Below, one piece after another: positions 53,710-64,000 of a stretch of DNA of 64,000 bases. Within the stretch, counting starts at the first letter, position 1; each line of letters begins with the position of its first letter. The stretch is taken from contig OZ029913.1 of the NCBI GenBank assembly GCA_964023275.1, forward strand, positions 44,390,476 through 44,454,475, given 5' to 3'. The stretch comes from Norana najaformis (taxonomy: Eukaryota > Annelida > Clitellata > Crassiclitellata > Hormogastridae). Under the pieces are notes generated by a model. The model saw nothing but the letters and a program-made list of their open reading frames with translations. It was not told where the DNA came from and did no database searches. A program made the position numbers and the translations under genes.

Positions 53710-56516
53710 AGTCGTTCACCTGTAAAGGCATTCACCTGTAAAGGAAATCACCTGTAAAGGCAATAAGCTGTAAAGCTTGCGAAAGGTTCTAGTAAATTAT
53801 CAAGACACACCAACGATCGATCGATCGATCGATCGATTACTATAAAATTTGACTGCACATATTTTCAAATGTTGTACTGAATGTTAAACACCTATTTGAG
53901 ACATTTTCTGGCGTTGGATTGCTACTGTAGTGTTTGCGCTTCAGCTAAAAGGTCCTACAACGCCTCCGAGGATTACTGAATGTTGACAGAGGGGTATAAT
54001 AGATAAACGATAGTCTCCGATAAGCACACAAGAATATCAGAAACTATCTAAACTATTTTGATACAATTCCACATGACAATGGCAGCCTATTTAAAACATA
54101 TGGACGCACACGCAAGAGGCGGTGTTAGGCTCTCTGGGGCTTTCGGTGGCTGGTCCGACTTTTTAAATTCACTGCCCAGTTCTGTGCATGCTATCGATTT
54201 GTTTAATGTCACTAAGAGCTAAACTTAAGACTTGTCTGTTTCAAGGTGATTACCCACCGTACAGTAGTTCTACTTCTGGTTTCCCTGAGCTATTGCATTC
54301 CTACAGTATTTCTTTATTTGATTGGATTTTTGGATTATCCAACGGATTATGATTTTTGACTACGTTTTCACTTGAAGCGATCATCGATTGATCCCTTGTA
54401 CATTATGATAACGAGATAACGATGCTATAGAAGTCTTTAGAATAGATTAGATTTAAAAGAGATTAAAAATCGCCGCTGAACGTCAAGGTTAATATTCGCC
54501 ACGCCACCTGGTACCAACTCATCGCTCCAACCTTTCGGTGTCGTTAAATGAGAAGGCCTACCATCGCAAGTTAGTGGTTAAGAGGTGTAGTTTGACACTA
54601 AGAACAGCATACTGCTTTAGTGGGAACCTAACCTGCTGTGAAAAGATATAAAAAATATAACCTTATCGCTGCAAGCACATATCTAGCCTAAGCAGATTCC
54701 CAGCTATCTACACTTCGTCTTTCGGCTCAGGAACGAAAATAGAAGTTCAAAACCTTTTTTTAGATAAATAAATAACTCGACGATGATAACGTTGCTGATG
54801 ATGAAGATAACGATAAGTTTTCTGATTCCGTAACAGCACGGTAACCTATTGGTTAGAGCTCTCGCCTTATAACGCGAAGAGTGAGTGTTCGAGCCTCCTC
54901 TGAGGCGGTTACCTTGAGCAAGTCCTTCACTCAAAATTGCTCAATGCCATCGATTGATGCTTAGTCATTAAATAGTGGCACCTAATAAATGCAGAAATAA
55001 TAATCTGTCTACGTAACATTAGCGCCGCTCAGTAGCTATGTTGAGCGCTTTGGCAGCGGCTTTATCATTCCTAAAGATTATTAATTTTTTAAATGAGATT
55101 TAGTGCACCATAGCTTACTTAATACTACTGCGTAATAATAATAATAATACCTACTGTATACTTGAATTTGGAACTGAGATCAACCGTGTTCGAGAACACA
55201 AATGCAATTATTACTTTCAACAGAGTAAAGAAGTTGTAATTACATATTAGTATACTATACAACGACATGTTGACCTAATATGACACCAGTAGAGATGAGT
55301 GACATTGAATCCGCGTGTTCTATTCATTCTCTGTTTAAATCAGTAACTTCAGTCAACTGCTGGATAACTTCATGTCATAGGGCCACGATAGGCGAAAGCC
55401 TACAACTTTGTGTCGTACTTTTTGTCCCTGTCGGCTGTCGGTCTGGCGTCTCGTTGTCATAGAATTAACTAAGTTTCTCACAGGACTGGAGGCAGTCAAA
55501 AGACGAACTAAGGTAACATAACTGCAATCTTAAGTACAAAGACGATGAGTAGATACCAAGAAAATTATAAAATTTATGAAAAATCGTTGCTAAACCTTCT
55601 AAGTGAAAGTCAACATATGCCTACATTAAAACAGTAAGAAAGCTGCTGATTGCTGACAATGAAAGACACCTTCAGATACGTTTCGGACTCGTTGATTTTT
55701 GGACTGGCTGCTCTAGAGTCATTTTGAGTGTATACTCTAAGTCTCTAACATTACAAAAAATAGAGTGTTCCAGCATCACCATCCAATGAGTTTCTGGTGG
55801 GTATACAAAAAGACATGCACATGCAAAAGACTCATTCTCTTCAAGGTATTGTTGGTGTGGAACCTGCTGCTCCAAAGAGATATTGAGTTATGAAACCCAC
55901 GATGACATCAGTTATAGACGGACGGACAGGCAGACAGGCATATAGGCAGATAGACAGACAGATGGACAGACAGAATGAACGACAGATAGACATACGGGAC
56001 AGACAAACAGATGGGTGGACAGACGACAGGCATATAGGCAGACAAAGAGGCAGACAAATAAACAGAGGGCAGGCACATTTACCTACACATGCAAACAGCC
56101 ACAGACAGACAGGCAGGCAGACAGACAAGCAGATACAGTCATTAAGAAGAGTACATTGCGGTTTATTGCTATGCAAATAGTCCCGTAGAAGGCATTCTAC
56201 GTGTTGAATTCATGCGTTCAAGCAAATAGAGTGGCTGCTAACTGTGATCCTATTCTTCCCAACGAAGACGCGAAAAAGAACGATGAGACATTGGATGGCC
56301 TGAGGTGCCTAGGCCTGGCAAGTTCTCACACCTCGTTTACTACAACGCATGACTGCACATTGCTGTTGCAGCTGCTATGGACGCTCAAGCCTTGGCAACG
56401 CAGAATTGAGTTCCTCTGAAGGTGCTACAGTGTTTGGCCCCAACAGAAGTCAGAGCGATTTTTTTATCAAGCAGAGGAGATCTAAGCGAGTCGTTTGATA
56501 TTCGAAAATCGAAAAC

Positions 56517-56588
56517 ATGAGTCGAATACCAAATATGAGTAAAATTCCAAACCTGCCTCTTGGAAATTATTACGATCAATTTCCACCC
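56517..56588 (+). CDS. EFHC: EFHC exon 1
   Basis: From ATG ([20 protein letters not shown]) to cccg|taagt-type donor (gtaagt at 56589), phase 0. The start is supported by the intact frame here and by the second in-frame Met at codon 7. Confidence 0.85.
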
Positions 56589-59530
56589 GTAAGTACAGAT
56601 CTTATTTCAGTTCTAGCCGTCGTCTCACACGTAATAGAGAAGTTTTCTTTAACATGGCCGTAGACTCAATGGTAAGTTCAGTCAGTTCAAACGAATATCC
56701 ACACCTAATAACAAATTGTTTTCACCATCGCCACTGATTCAGACATAGTTCTGCGCATCATCTCTTTACCACAGATTTTGTGCTGTGTGGGTCGAACCCC
56801 TTCAAAGAAAGCCTTAAAGAGCTCTGGCTACGACCTCAACAAAGAGACCACAGTAATAGCCTTACATACCATAATTTTAGCTTATTGGTATTTAATTTTT
56901 AAAAACAAACTAAGCAGGCAAGAGAATTATATCAGACATCAGAATAGGCACGAAAATTGAATAAAAAGTAAACGAAAAAAGAGAATGAAGAAGAAATTAT
57001 TGTAATGGAACACAGAAGACGATGATGCGATATACGGCCATATATATATAGAAGACATTAAATGATTAAACGAACAATTACTTAATTAACTTGCAGTGTT
57101 GTAGAATTAAATTAGCTATAGATAACGGGCAGAAACATCTAAGCATGACTGATGCAAAGACGAAAGGACGACAGACAGAGTAGACAGAGAAAAGGAGGCA
57201 GACAAAGGCACACAGACACGAAGACATAGCAAAAATACGGCTCCAAAGGGCACGCTTGCAAGCGAGGGGAACTGGAAGGATTGCCGCCTGCAGGACAGAC
57301 AGCAGAGCATGGGATGCGAGCATTGATGATGCCGCGAGGCAGGAAGAGGGGAATGCGATTGAAGTCTTCCGCTCGCAGAATACAGAATGATGATGCTGCG
57401 AGTTGTGAAGAGAGAATATGGAATGCGATTGTAGCCTGCCTCTAGGTCCAGGAGGAAAAGATGAAAAAAGGGAACGGACAAGCCAGTTGGGAATCACTCT
57501 CAGGAGCAGAATGTATGTGGAGATTGTGTCTTCACTGGCGGATAGTCTGAAACAGAGGGGGGAATTCTACTTACAAATAAGACTTTGATGATTTTGTGGT
57601 TTCCTTTGCCAGAGAAAAGATTTTCACAGAAGTCAAACGCTCGGCTACTTCAACGGATACGTGATTCAGAAGAGAAAACCAGTTGCTGGCTGCGATCTGT
57701 CGGAACATGAACTCAACGACCTGATCAACTATGTTCCCACGATTACCTATCCACAGGCAAAGCAGGCGGAAACACAGTCCACATTTGTACCTGGTTTTGT
57801 GGCTTGGGATAAAAAGGTATTTGTCTGGTATTGGTGGCTGTTTGGTTTTGTTGATACGACATTCGGAGTAACTGAAGAGACGGCGGCTCTTCTTCTTCTT
57901 CTTCCTTTTCTTCTTCTTCTTCTTCTTTTCTTCTTCTTCTTCTTCTTCTTCTTCTTCTTCTTCTTCTCCTCCTCCTTCTCCTCCTCCTTTTCCTTATTCG
58001 CATTCTTCTTCTTCGCATTCTTCTTCTTCGCATTTTCTTCTTCGCATTCTTCTTCTATTAATCGATCGACTGATCGATTTACTGATATACTGACAGGTCC
58101 TGCGATTTAAGGCGTGGTTTAAGGAGACGGTGCCTGAGTCAGCCTTGGAGAACTACAGAGTTCGTCCAGTTGAGATCTTCTACTACCTAATCGACGACAG
58201 CATGGCAGTCGTTGAACCTACGGTCGAGAACAGTGGACTCATGCAGGGTTCGTTTTCAAATTGATAATTGTTTGTAATAAATATATAAATAAATAATTAA
58301 CCTCGCCCGCGCAGAACATCTGCGCCCTAATTCGGCAACATATGTCCATTCTGGGGAAATTTTCCTGCTGCTTCCCTTTAGCAACGGGCCATAAAAGCAT
58401 TTGCAAAATCTGTCCCAATTTTGAGAATTTTACCCCAACCTGATTTTGTTCTCATATTATTCTTCAGCTTGTGCTAGCACTCATCACGTAGGCCTATAGC
58501 TGGACCAAACACGCTTCTGATGCTGCCATTATGTAGAAAATCATTAACTACGAAGAACGCCGAGGTGCGCGATAGTCTAAAGGTTAGACTGCTGGACTAT
58601 CAACCCAAAGGTCTAGTGTTTAAATCCCTACCAGGACAGAAAGAAAAGTAAAAATTTCTGTTCCACTATCGCACCCTTGCACACTCAGCTATAAAATGAG
58701 TACATCGACTGTTCACTGCCGGTGGATAAATGAAGTCTCTAAAATTTATATTCAGGTTAGTGTCTGCTAAAACACGCTAAGTGCGTTGACTAAGACCCTT
58801 GTCCGTTAGGATAACGGCGCTATAGAAGTTCACAGATTGGAATAAGAAAGAGGGGATTAAATTACTGGGCTATATATTTTTCCAGGTAAACTCGTGGCAA
58901 GGCATCGATTGCCGAAGAATGCAGTCGGCGATCCATGGAGATGGCAAGATTTGAACGTTGGAATGGACATTGCTATATATGGACGAGTCTTTCACATTTA
59001 CGATTGTGACAGCTGGACCAGGGTACAATGTATGCCCATCGAAATTCACTGCCCATTTCTGTGCGTTCTGTCCGTTCTTTAATGTCATTCAGCCCCAAAC
59101 TTAAGACTCATGTCCTTCAACTTGTTTACCTACCGTAGGTTGACTTGGTTTTCCCGATCTACTGGATTTCAACCATCCTTCTCGAACGAATTACCATTTT
59201 GGACTACAGTTTAACTTGAAGCGACCATCGATGCATTATTACAACGGGGCCACGTAAATCATTAGGTTATATTAGATTGGATTAGATTGGATTGGATAAG
59301 ATTGGATTAGATTGGATTGGATTAGATAAGATTATAAATCGAGAATAACTAATATACATATACCTGTTCATTTATATAGTGCCTTTTATAAACCTCTCAT
59401 AGGTACTGGCTGCCTAAAACAAGCCCTTTAAGCATGGTCTGTCTTTGTCTCTATGGCAACTGAATCTTGGCAGCGTAAACCAACCACTTTTATGTCTCTC
59501 TGTCCTTCACTGTCTCTCGCTGTTTTGCTG

Positions 59531-59573
<43 letters not shown>

Positions 59574-62500
59574 ATGTCTGTCTCACTAATATACCCATCA
59601 CTGTCGGAAATAGGTTGCATAGGAATCAGCGACTTAAACTTTGTGAATTTTTTACCTGTATGACAGCTGGACCATGGTAGGATACACCCATCACTAACTC
59701 TCTCTCTCTTTCTTTTTTTTCTCTGTCTCTCTATCTATCTATCTCTCTCTCACTGTCATTGTCTCTCGCTGTCTCCATTTCACTCTTTATGATCTGAATT
59801 TTAATTCGGAGATCACATACATTCAGATATAGCCTACTTGCGTACATACATTAAAACGACTGAAAAGCAGAATAAGGTGGCAACTGACTTTAATACGTAT
59901 AATACTTTTATAGGATTTCTTGGAGAGCGAAGGATACGAAGTGAATCCATCGGAGTCGTGTCCTTCTGATCCGTACACGGAATCGCGCACTAAGAAGACG
60001 GAAGCACCGAAAAAGAATGAAACTCCGACTGAGGCACAGAAGTTAAAGCAGTTTCTTGAAATGGATCGCAAGGTTCTCAGGTTTTACGGCGTCTGGGATG
60101 ATCGCGACTCTCCATACGGAGATGTCCGGAAGGTCATCTTGCATGTGAGTCTGAAACGATTCAATTCCCTGCAACGCTCTGTTTTGGTATTTTAGAAGAT
60201 GAGCCCAGTTTTAGCTTCATCCAATGGGAGCCCTATGCAAAGTCGTTTCATTAGACTGAATTTAATGTGATCCTGCTTTCAGAGAGAGAGCAACATCAGA
60301 AATCGCGTATGTTCGGGTAATTTCTGGGATGTGAGGCGTGAGGGCTATAGCCTCTGAGGTCAAATCAGATGAGATTAGATTAGGGTTAGGCATTGTTGCG
60401 CCATCGACTGATGCTTTCAACATTACTACAACAGCGCTACTAAAGTTACAAGACTAGACTACAATATATTAAAAAGTGATTAGATTAGATTATTATAATC
60501 AGTGAACTAGACTAGATCTTCCCTGTCTCTGTCTTTATATATCTCTCAGTCTGTCTCTATCTCTGTCTCTGTCTCTGTCTCTGTTTCTGTCTCTGTTTCA
60601 GTCTCTGTCTGTCTGTCTGTCTGTCTCTCTTTCTGTCTTAGCGTTCCTCTTCACCATTTCTATTCTGCAGTAGGTCTATTGTCCTCTCCTGATCCTTCCG
60701 TTCTACTATTTCGCCCTGTAGTACTACCTGGCCAACGATACGTTGGAGGTTCTCGAGGTCCACAAACCGAACGATGGTCGCGATCCATTTCCACTTCTCA
60801 TGTCGCGACAGAAGATCCTGAAGGGCGCCAGCAAAGTCAAGTCGTCACTTCCGATGACGTCACTCGGTCTCGGCGACCAGGACCTCAAGGACTGCCTGAC
60901 ACCGCGAGACTTCTGGATCGGTCAGACGCTGGAGATCAACGGCCGGAGGTTCCTACTGTACGACTGCGATGGGTTCACGAAAGCCTTCTATTGGAAGAAC
61001 TTCGGACTGACCGACTTCACCCCGATCTCAGTCGACGAAAGAGGAAGACCCATAACGAAGAACACGGTCGAGGTTCGTAGGATCGCTTAACCAGTCGTAA
61101 ATATTGGTCCGAAGATTCGACAAAATGAAAAATTCTTTATTGTTTTTTAATTAACAATATTAGCTATTTTACTCGTAAACGTGTGTTGTTTACCAAAGGA
61201 CCGAAAATGGACCTCCGTTTCCTCCGATCATTTTCCTGCTACTATCACTTCCATGTCTGCTCTCTCAGCTTTCTCCATTCTCTTCCCACCACTCCATAGA
61301 CCTTGCATTCCTATACACGTCTCTTCTGTCCTCTCTTCCCACTTTCCTTCCCTGCTCTCCCTCACTCTTCTCGTTCTCATACCTGTCCTCTGCCTCTCTT
61401 TCCAGCCTTATTTCCATTCACTCACCTGTGGTGGAATAGCCGAAAGCTTAAAAACTGACAGGAGTCCTGGTATAGATGAACTAGATCTAAAATTTTAGCA
61501 AGAAGTGAGAAGAATCGGAGATGCATCATCACAGATCTTCAACGCATCATGGCAGACTGGACAGACTGGAGAGGTACCACAGCAATGGAGAGATGCATTC
61601 AAAGTGTCATTGTCTAAGAAGGGAAATCTACTGTTTGTTATTTGATTCCTATTTCTTATGGCGATTGTTAATCATGAACGAACTATTAAAATTTTGACAA
61701 TATACACTATTTTAATTTAGTAATACCCTAAATAACTTTTCCTGCTTAACCTTACACATGAATAATTATCAATTTAATTAAATTAAAGTATTTATTTACT
61801 CAGTAATAATCATTTGTATATTTTAGCCTGCCATACCAGAAAACAACGACGGTCTGGCGGTCAGTCTTTTAAATTAATCTTTTAGAAATCAATTAGTCAT
61901 CGAATTCGATCACTCAGAGTCGCCCAATCAATCAATCTCCCAGGCTTTATCGAAACATCAGTCTTCATTCAGTTGATCGATAGATTATATTATGTCTGGC
62001 AGATTGCTAATGTGTTTGCCTGTCACCTCTGCGTCCAAAGTTTGAATCCCGGTTCATTAGTTTCACAGTCAAACGATGTAACTCTTCGCCCGAGCTGTTC
62101 CACTCGAAAATAACAGAGCATTTCTCTACATTATAAAACGATAACTGAATTTCACATCAATCGAAGATTGTCGTGTCTTCCTCTTTCCAAGCCACTTGTC
62201 TCTCCTTGGTCCCCATGTCGCAAAACCTAGCGCCACCAGCGGTGTAAACCTATTTTGAGGCGTATATACTGTATATACTCTGCATTGAAGGCACCTACGT
62301 GCATGGGGTATGGAAGTCTGGAGGATTCGTTCCAGTCGGTGAATTGTCTGATTCCGAGACCAGCCACAAAGGACATCCACAAAGTCATGGACAACCAAGG
62401 AATCGAACTACGCTACGAAGCGATTCTGGTACATTAGAACCTGTCTCATTCATCTCCTGTTCGGTGCTGCAATATAAAGCAGTGAAATAAATCTAATCTA

Positions 62501-63744
62501 ATCTAATGCAGTCAAGTGCGATTTAATTTGATGGATCGATGTGATGCCATCTAATCTAATCTAATCTCTAGAACATTCTGGAGCGTGTTGCCATTCAACC
62601 TGCGACGTGGACTTCATGTCTCTTCTCTGCCTCTATTTCTCCGGCGGTTGAAGGCCACTATTCTCTTCGATCGGGGTCTTGTGTTGCTAGGAGTGCTTTC
62701 GAAGAAGCGCTCTATAAATGTGCTCTTACGATCTTACTTATCTGACTAAATTTAATTTGATCTGATCTGATACGCCAATATAATCGAGTCTAGTCTTGTG
62801 TAGGCGAATCTAGTATAGTTTATCCTATCATAATGATGAGGACAATGACGACAATGATGCATACATAAGTTACTTATATTTTTATAGCGCAGTTTGAGAA
62901 AACTCTCAAAGGCACTGATGACATTTGCTGGCGATTATGGTGATTATGATGTTGTTGATGGTGATGTTGATGATGATGATGGCGATAATGACGACAATGA
63001 TGTTTTCAGTAATGTATTTATCTGAATACTTATATGGCGCCTCTTCGAACCCCTAAAGGCGATGCATCCCATGACGACGATGATTGTATCCCTATAGGAT
63101 TCTCCGAGGCCAGAAGACAAAGGCCGTCGATTTGTCCTCTGCTATCGTTTGGCGGATGACCTGATAACAATCTTCGAACCTCCGATCAAGAACTCCGGCT
63201 TCCTCGGCGGACGGTTCCTCGAGCGCAGTCGCGTTGCAAAGCCGGGCAGCTCACCGGAGAAGCCGCGATTCTACGGGCCGCACGACTTCTTCATCGGGGC
63301 ACCAGTCGACGTCTTCAGACATCGATTCATTATCACCAACGCAGATGCCTATGTTCTCAAATACATGGAACAGCATCCGACCCAGTTTCCAGGTCTGTGT
63401 TGCTGATACTGCTGCTGGCGATGCTCGGTAAGATGACGCGCATGATGACGATGACGAGGAGGAGGAGGATGACGAGGAGAAGGAGAAAGAAGAGAAAGAG
63501 GAGCAGCAACTGGATATCGACTAATGATTATGGATAATTTGATTATTGATTATTGAATATCGATTAGTAATTACTGCTTAATAATTGTTGATTATGTATG
63601 CCTCTTCGTAATCTGTCTTGTGATTAAGGTTACATAATTATCGATGTATTTTCCAGATGACGTCGTAAGATCTCTGAGAGAGAAACTGAAGAGGGAACCC
63701 AACAATCAAAACCTCAACGGAAGCAGTCAGTCAAGGACTAGGAG
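56517..63744 (+). CDS. EFHC: EFHC-family DM10-domain protein, 5' and middle part, continues off window
   Basis: Exons: 56517-56588, 57613-57816, 58097-58247, 58886-59022, 59914-60144, 60722-61072, 62291-62428, 63098-63392 and 63657-63744. All phases agree, and the last leaves in phase 2, so the gene runs past 64000. EFHC1/EFHC2 (Rib72 in protists) are ciliary doublet-microtubule inner proteins with three DM10 domains and C-terminal EF-hand-like sequence. Visible: the [14 protein letters not shown]-terminus; DM10-1 from VLRFKAWF to [10 protein letters not shown]10-2 from [16 protein letters not shown] to [13 protein letters not shown]10-3 from the exon 7/8 join ([21 protein letters not shown]) to [13 protein letters not shown]. 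The EF-hand exons are not in the window. EFHC1 and EFHC2 cannot be told apart here. Confidence 0.95.
57613..57816 (+). CDS. EFHC: EFHC exon 2
   Basis: Follows cctttgccag, ends before gtattt, 68 codons. [20 protein letters not shown] and [11 protein letters not shown] match the conserved EFHC N-terminus before DM10-1. Confidence 0.94.
57893..58060 (+). repeat. (CTT)n pyrimidine microsatellite before EFHC exon 3
   Basis: Long CTT/TTC tract in intron 2, then a cttcgcatt-type repeat. The right limit of similarity to copy A falls inside it. Confidence 0.92.
58097..58247 (+). CDS. EFHC: EFHC exon 3 (DM10-1, first half)
   Basis: Follows atactgacag, ends before gttcgt. [14 protein letters not shown] and [20 protein letters not shown], the DM10 core. 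Confidence 0.95.
58565..58860 (+). repeat. tRNA-derived SINE in EFHC intron 3
   Basis: gatagtctaaaggttagact resembles an A box and gtgtttaaatccctacc a B box. A long tail ending gataacggcgctatagaag matches the LINE 3' end, as expected for a SINE mobilised by that LINE. Confidence 0.6.
58886..59022 (+). CDS. EFHC: EFHC exon 4 (DM10-1, second half)
   Basis: Follows atttttccag, ends before gtacaa. [30 protein letters not shown] and YDCDSWTR complete DM10-1. Confidence 0.94.
59040..59270 (+). repeat. LINE 3' fragment directly after EFHC exon 4
   Basis: Starts within about 20 bases of the donor. Words attcactgcccatttctgtg, aacttaagactc and acttgaagcgaccatcgatg match the fragment at 6310-6680. Confidence 0.7.
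59275..59340 (+). repeat. (GATTG/GATTA)n microsatellite
   Basis: attagattggattggat-type run in EFHC intron 4. Confidence 0.85.
59535..59765 (+). repeat. (CT)n microsatellites with an exon 4 echo
   Basis: A ctctctct run at about 59540-59572 and another at 59698-59770. Between them, at about 59652-59685, lies a copy of the exon 4 end and donor (gacagctggaccatggta) about 640 bases downstream of the true one. Confidence 0.75.
59914..60144 (+). CDS. EFHC: EFHC exon 5
   Basis: Follows acttttatag, ends before gtgagt. A charged linker ([20 protein letters not shown]), then [19 protein letters not shown], the start of DM10-2. Confidence 0.94.
60540..60645 (+). repeat. (CTCTGT)n microsatellite
   Basis: tctctgtctctgtctctg run in intron 5. 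Confidence 0.9.
60722..61072 (+). CDS. EFHC: EFHC exon 6 (DM10-2)
   Basis: Follows cgccctgtag, ends before gttcgt (weak donor). [51 protein letters not shown] and FGLTDF are typical of EFHC DM10-2. Reading through the donor would end the protein five codons later. Confidence 0.93.
61430..61640 (+). pseudogene. LINE reverse transcriptase fragment in EFHC intron 6
   Basis: Frames read [16 protein letters not shown] then, after a stop, [17 protein letters not shown], the family pattern KSPGID...W..G..P..W of the fingers domain. Confidence 0.65.
61985..62060 (+). repeat. tRNA-like SINE head
   Basis: tctggcagattgctaatgtg and aagtttgaatcccggttc look like A and B boxes about 45 bases apart. Confidence 0.4.
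62291..62428 (+). CDS. EFHC: EFHC exon 7
   Basis: Follows tgcattgaag, ends before gtacat. [19 protein letters not shown] and ELRYEAIL match the segment leading into DM10-3. Both sides are phase 0. Confidence 0.9.
63098..63392 (+). CDS. EFHC: EFHC exon 8 (DM10-3)
   Basis: Follows ccctatag, ends before gtctgt. [55 protein letters not shown] and [17 protein letters not shown] are characteristic of EFHC DM10-3. Confidence 0.95.
63657..63744 (+). CDS. EFHC: EFHC exon 9
   Basis: Follows tattttccag, ends before gtaacg. [15 protein letters not shown], a basic helical linker, then a Ser/Asn-rich stretch. It leaves phase 2, so at least one more exon follows outside the window. Confidence 0.8.
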
Positions 63745-63759
63745 GTAACGAACCTCAGT

Positions 63760-64000
63760 GGCACAAATTCACACATATACGTACACATACATACATACAC
63801 ATACGCACAAGCACGCACACACACACACAATCACAGGTTTTGAAAAGTTAAAGAGGCAATTCAATCATTCATTCGTAAGGTCATTCGTTCGTCCATGCAT
63901 TCATTGTTTCGTTCGTTCATTCGTTCGGTTGTGCGTTCGTTTTTTCAGTCGTTCATTTATTCATATATTCGTTTGCTGACTCAATCATTCACTCATAACA
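63760..64000 (+). repeat. (CATA)n/(CACA)n and (CGTT)n microsatellites
   Basis: acacatacatacatacacat then a (cattcgtt)-type run to the window edge. Confidence 0.85.

Larger units (their letters stand above)
50002..57990 (+). repeat. Segmental duplication, copy B
   Basis: Direct repeat of 1-10250. It holds OATP exons 9-10 and EFHC exons 1-2 of the intact genes and lacks the 2.4-kb transposon. A (gagaca)n run at about 51130-51210 is longer than in copy A, and the (ACAG)n tract at 55915 is shorter. Confidence 0.95.

Noticed and set aside
61826-61850. Possible EFHC micro-exon beginning cctgccataccag
   Set aside because: It follows an AG and resembles PAIPEN, but exons 6 and 7 already join in phase 0 and the family alignment needs no extra residues.

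Overview
The window is metazoan nuclear DNA: intron-rich, AT-leaning and full of transposons, SINE/LINE debris and microsatellites. The host genes are an organic anion transporter (OATP/SLCO), a DM10-domain axonemal protein (EFHC family) and part of a SKICH-domain TAX1BP1/CALCOCO-like gene. With the retroelement types present (a Gmr1-like element, CR1/L2-like LINEs), this points to an aquatic invertebrate. I cannot name the species. All exon models below were read from reading frame, GT/AG sites and intron phase.

Layout. (1) 1-10250 is copy A of a segmental duplication: the last two exons of an upstream OATP gene whose other exons lie left of the window, then the first two exons of an EFHC copy that is broken. 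A 2.4-kb DNA transposon of a family I cannot name sits in the OATP intron and is absent from copy B. (2) 10405-15258 holds two minus-strand exons of a TAX1BP1/CALCOCO-like gene, cut off where copy A ends, with a degenerate LINE in the intron. (3) 16327-23496 holds two P-element/THAP9-like transposons side by side in the same orientation. (4) 24.5-34.6 kb is LINE debris enclosing a young, nearly complete LTR retrotransposon (25362-32272) with the unusual pol order protease-integrase-reverse transcriptase-RNase H (Gmr1 type). (5) 35132-36912 is a dead Tc1/mariner element. (6) 38685-53709 is a complete 10-exon OATP gene on the plus strand; the exons add up to 719 codons plus stop with all phases compatible. 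(7) 50002-about 57990 is copy B of the duplication, covering the last OATP exons and the start of EFHC. (8) 56517-63744 is an EFHC gene on the plus strand, 9 exons seen, continuing past the right edge.

The two intact genes are unrelated in function (a plasma-membrane transporter and an axonemal microtubule-associated protein) but are neighbours in the same orientation, and they were copied together. The OATP part of copy A has kept its frame; the EFHC part has not. The most unusual local signals are short tandem arrays that look like repeated copies of an exon/intron junction (OATP exon 5; the SKICH exon), a pair of complementary CCTTA/TAAGG arrays flanking OATP exons 2-4, and the adjacent P-like elements with 7-bp target duplications.
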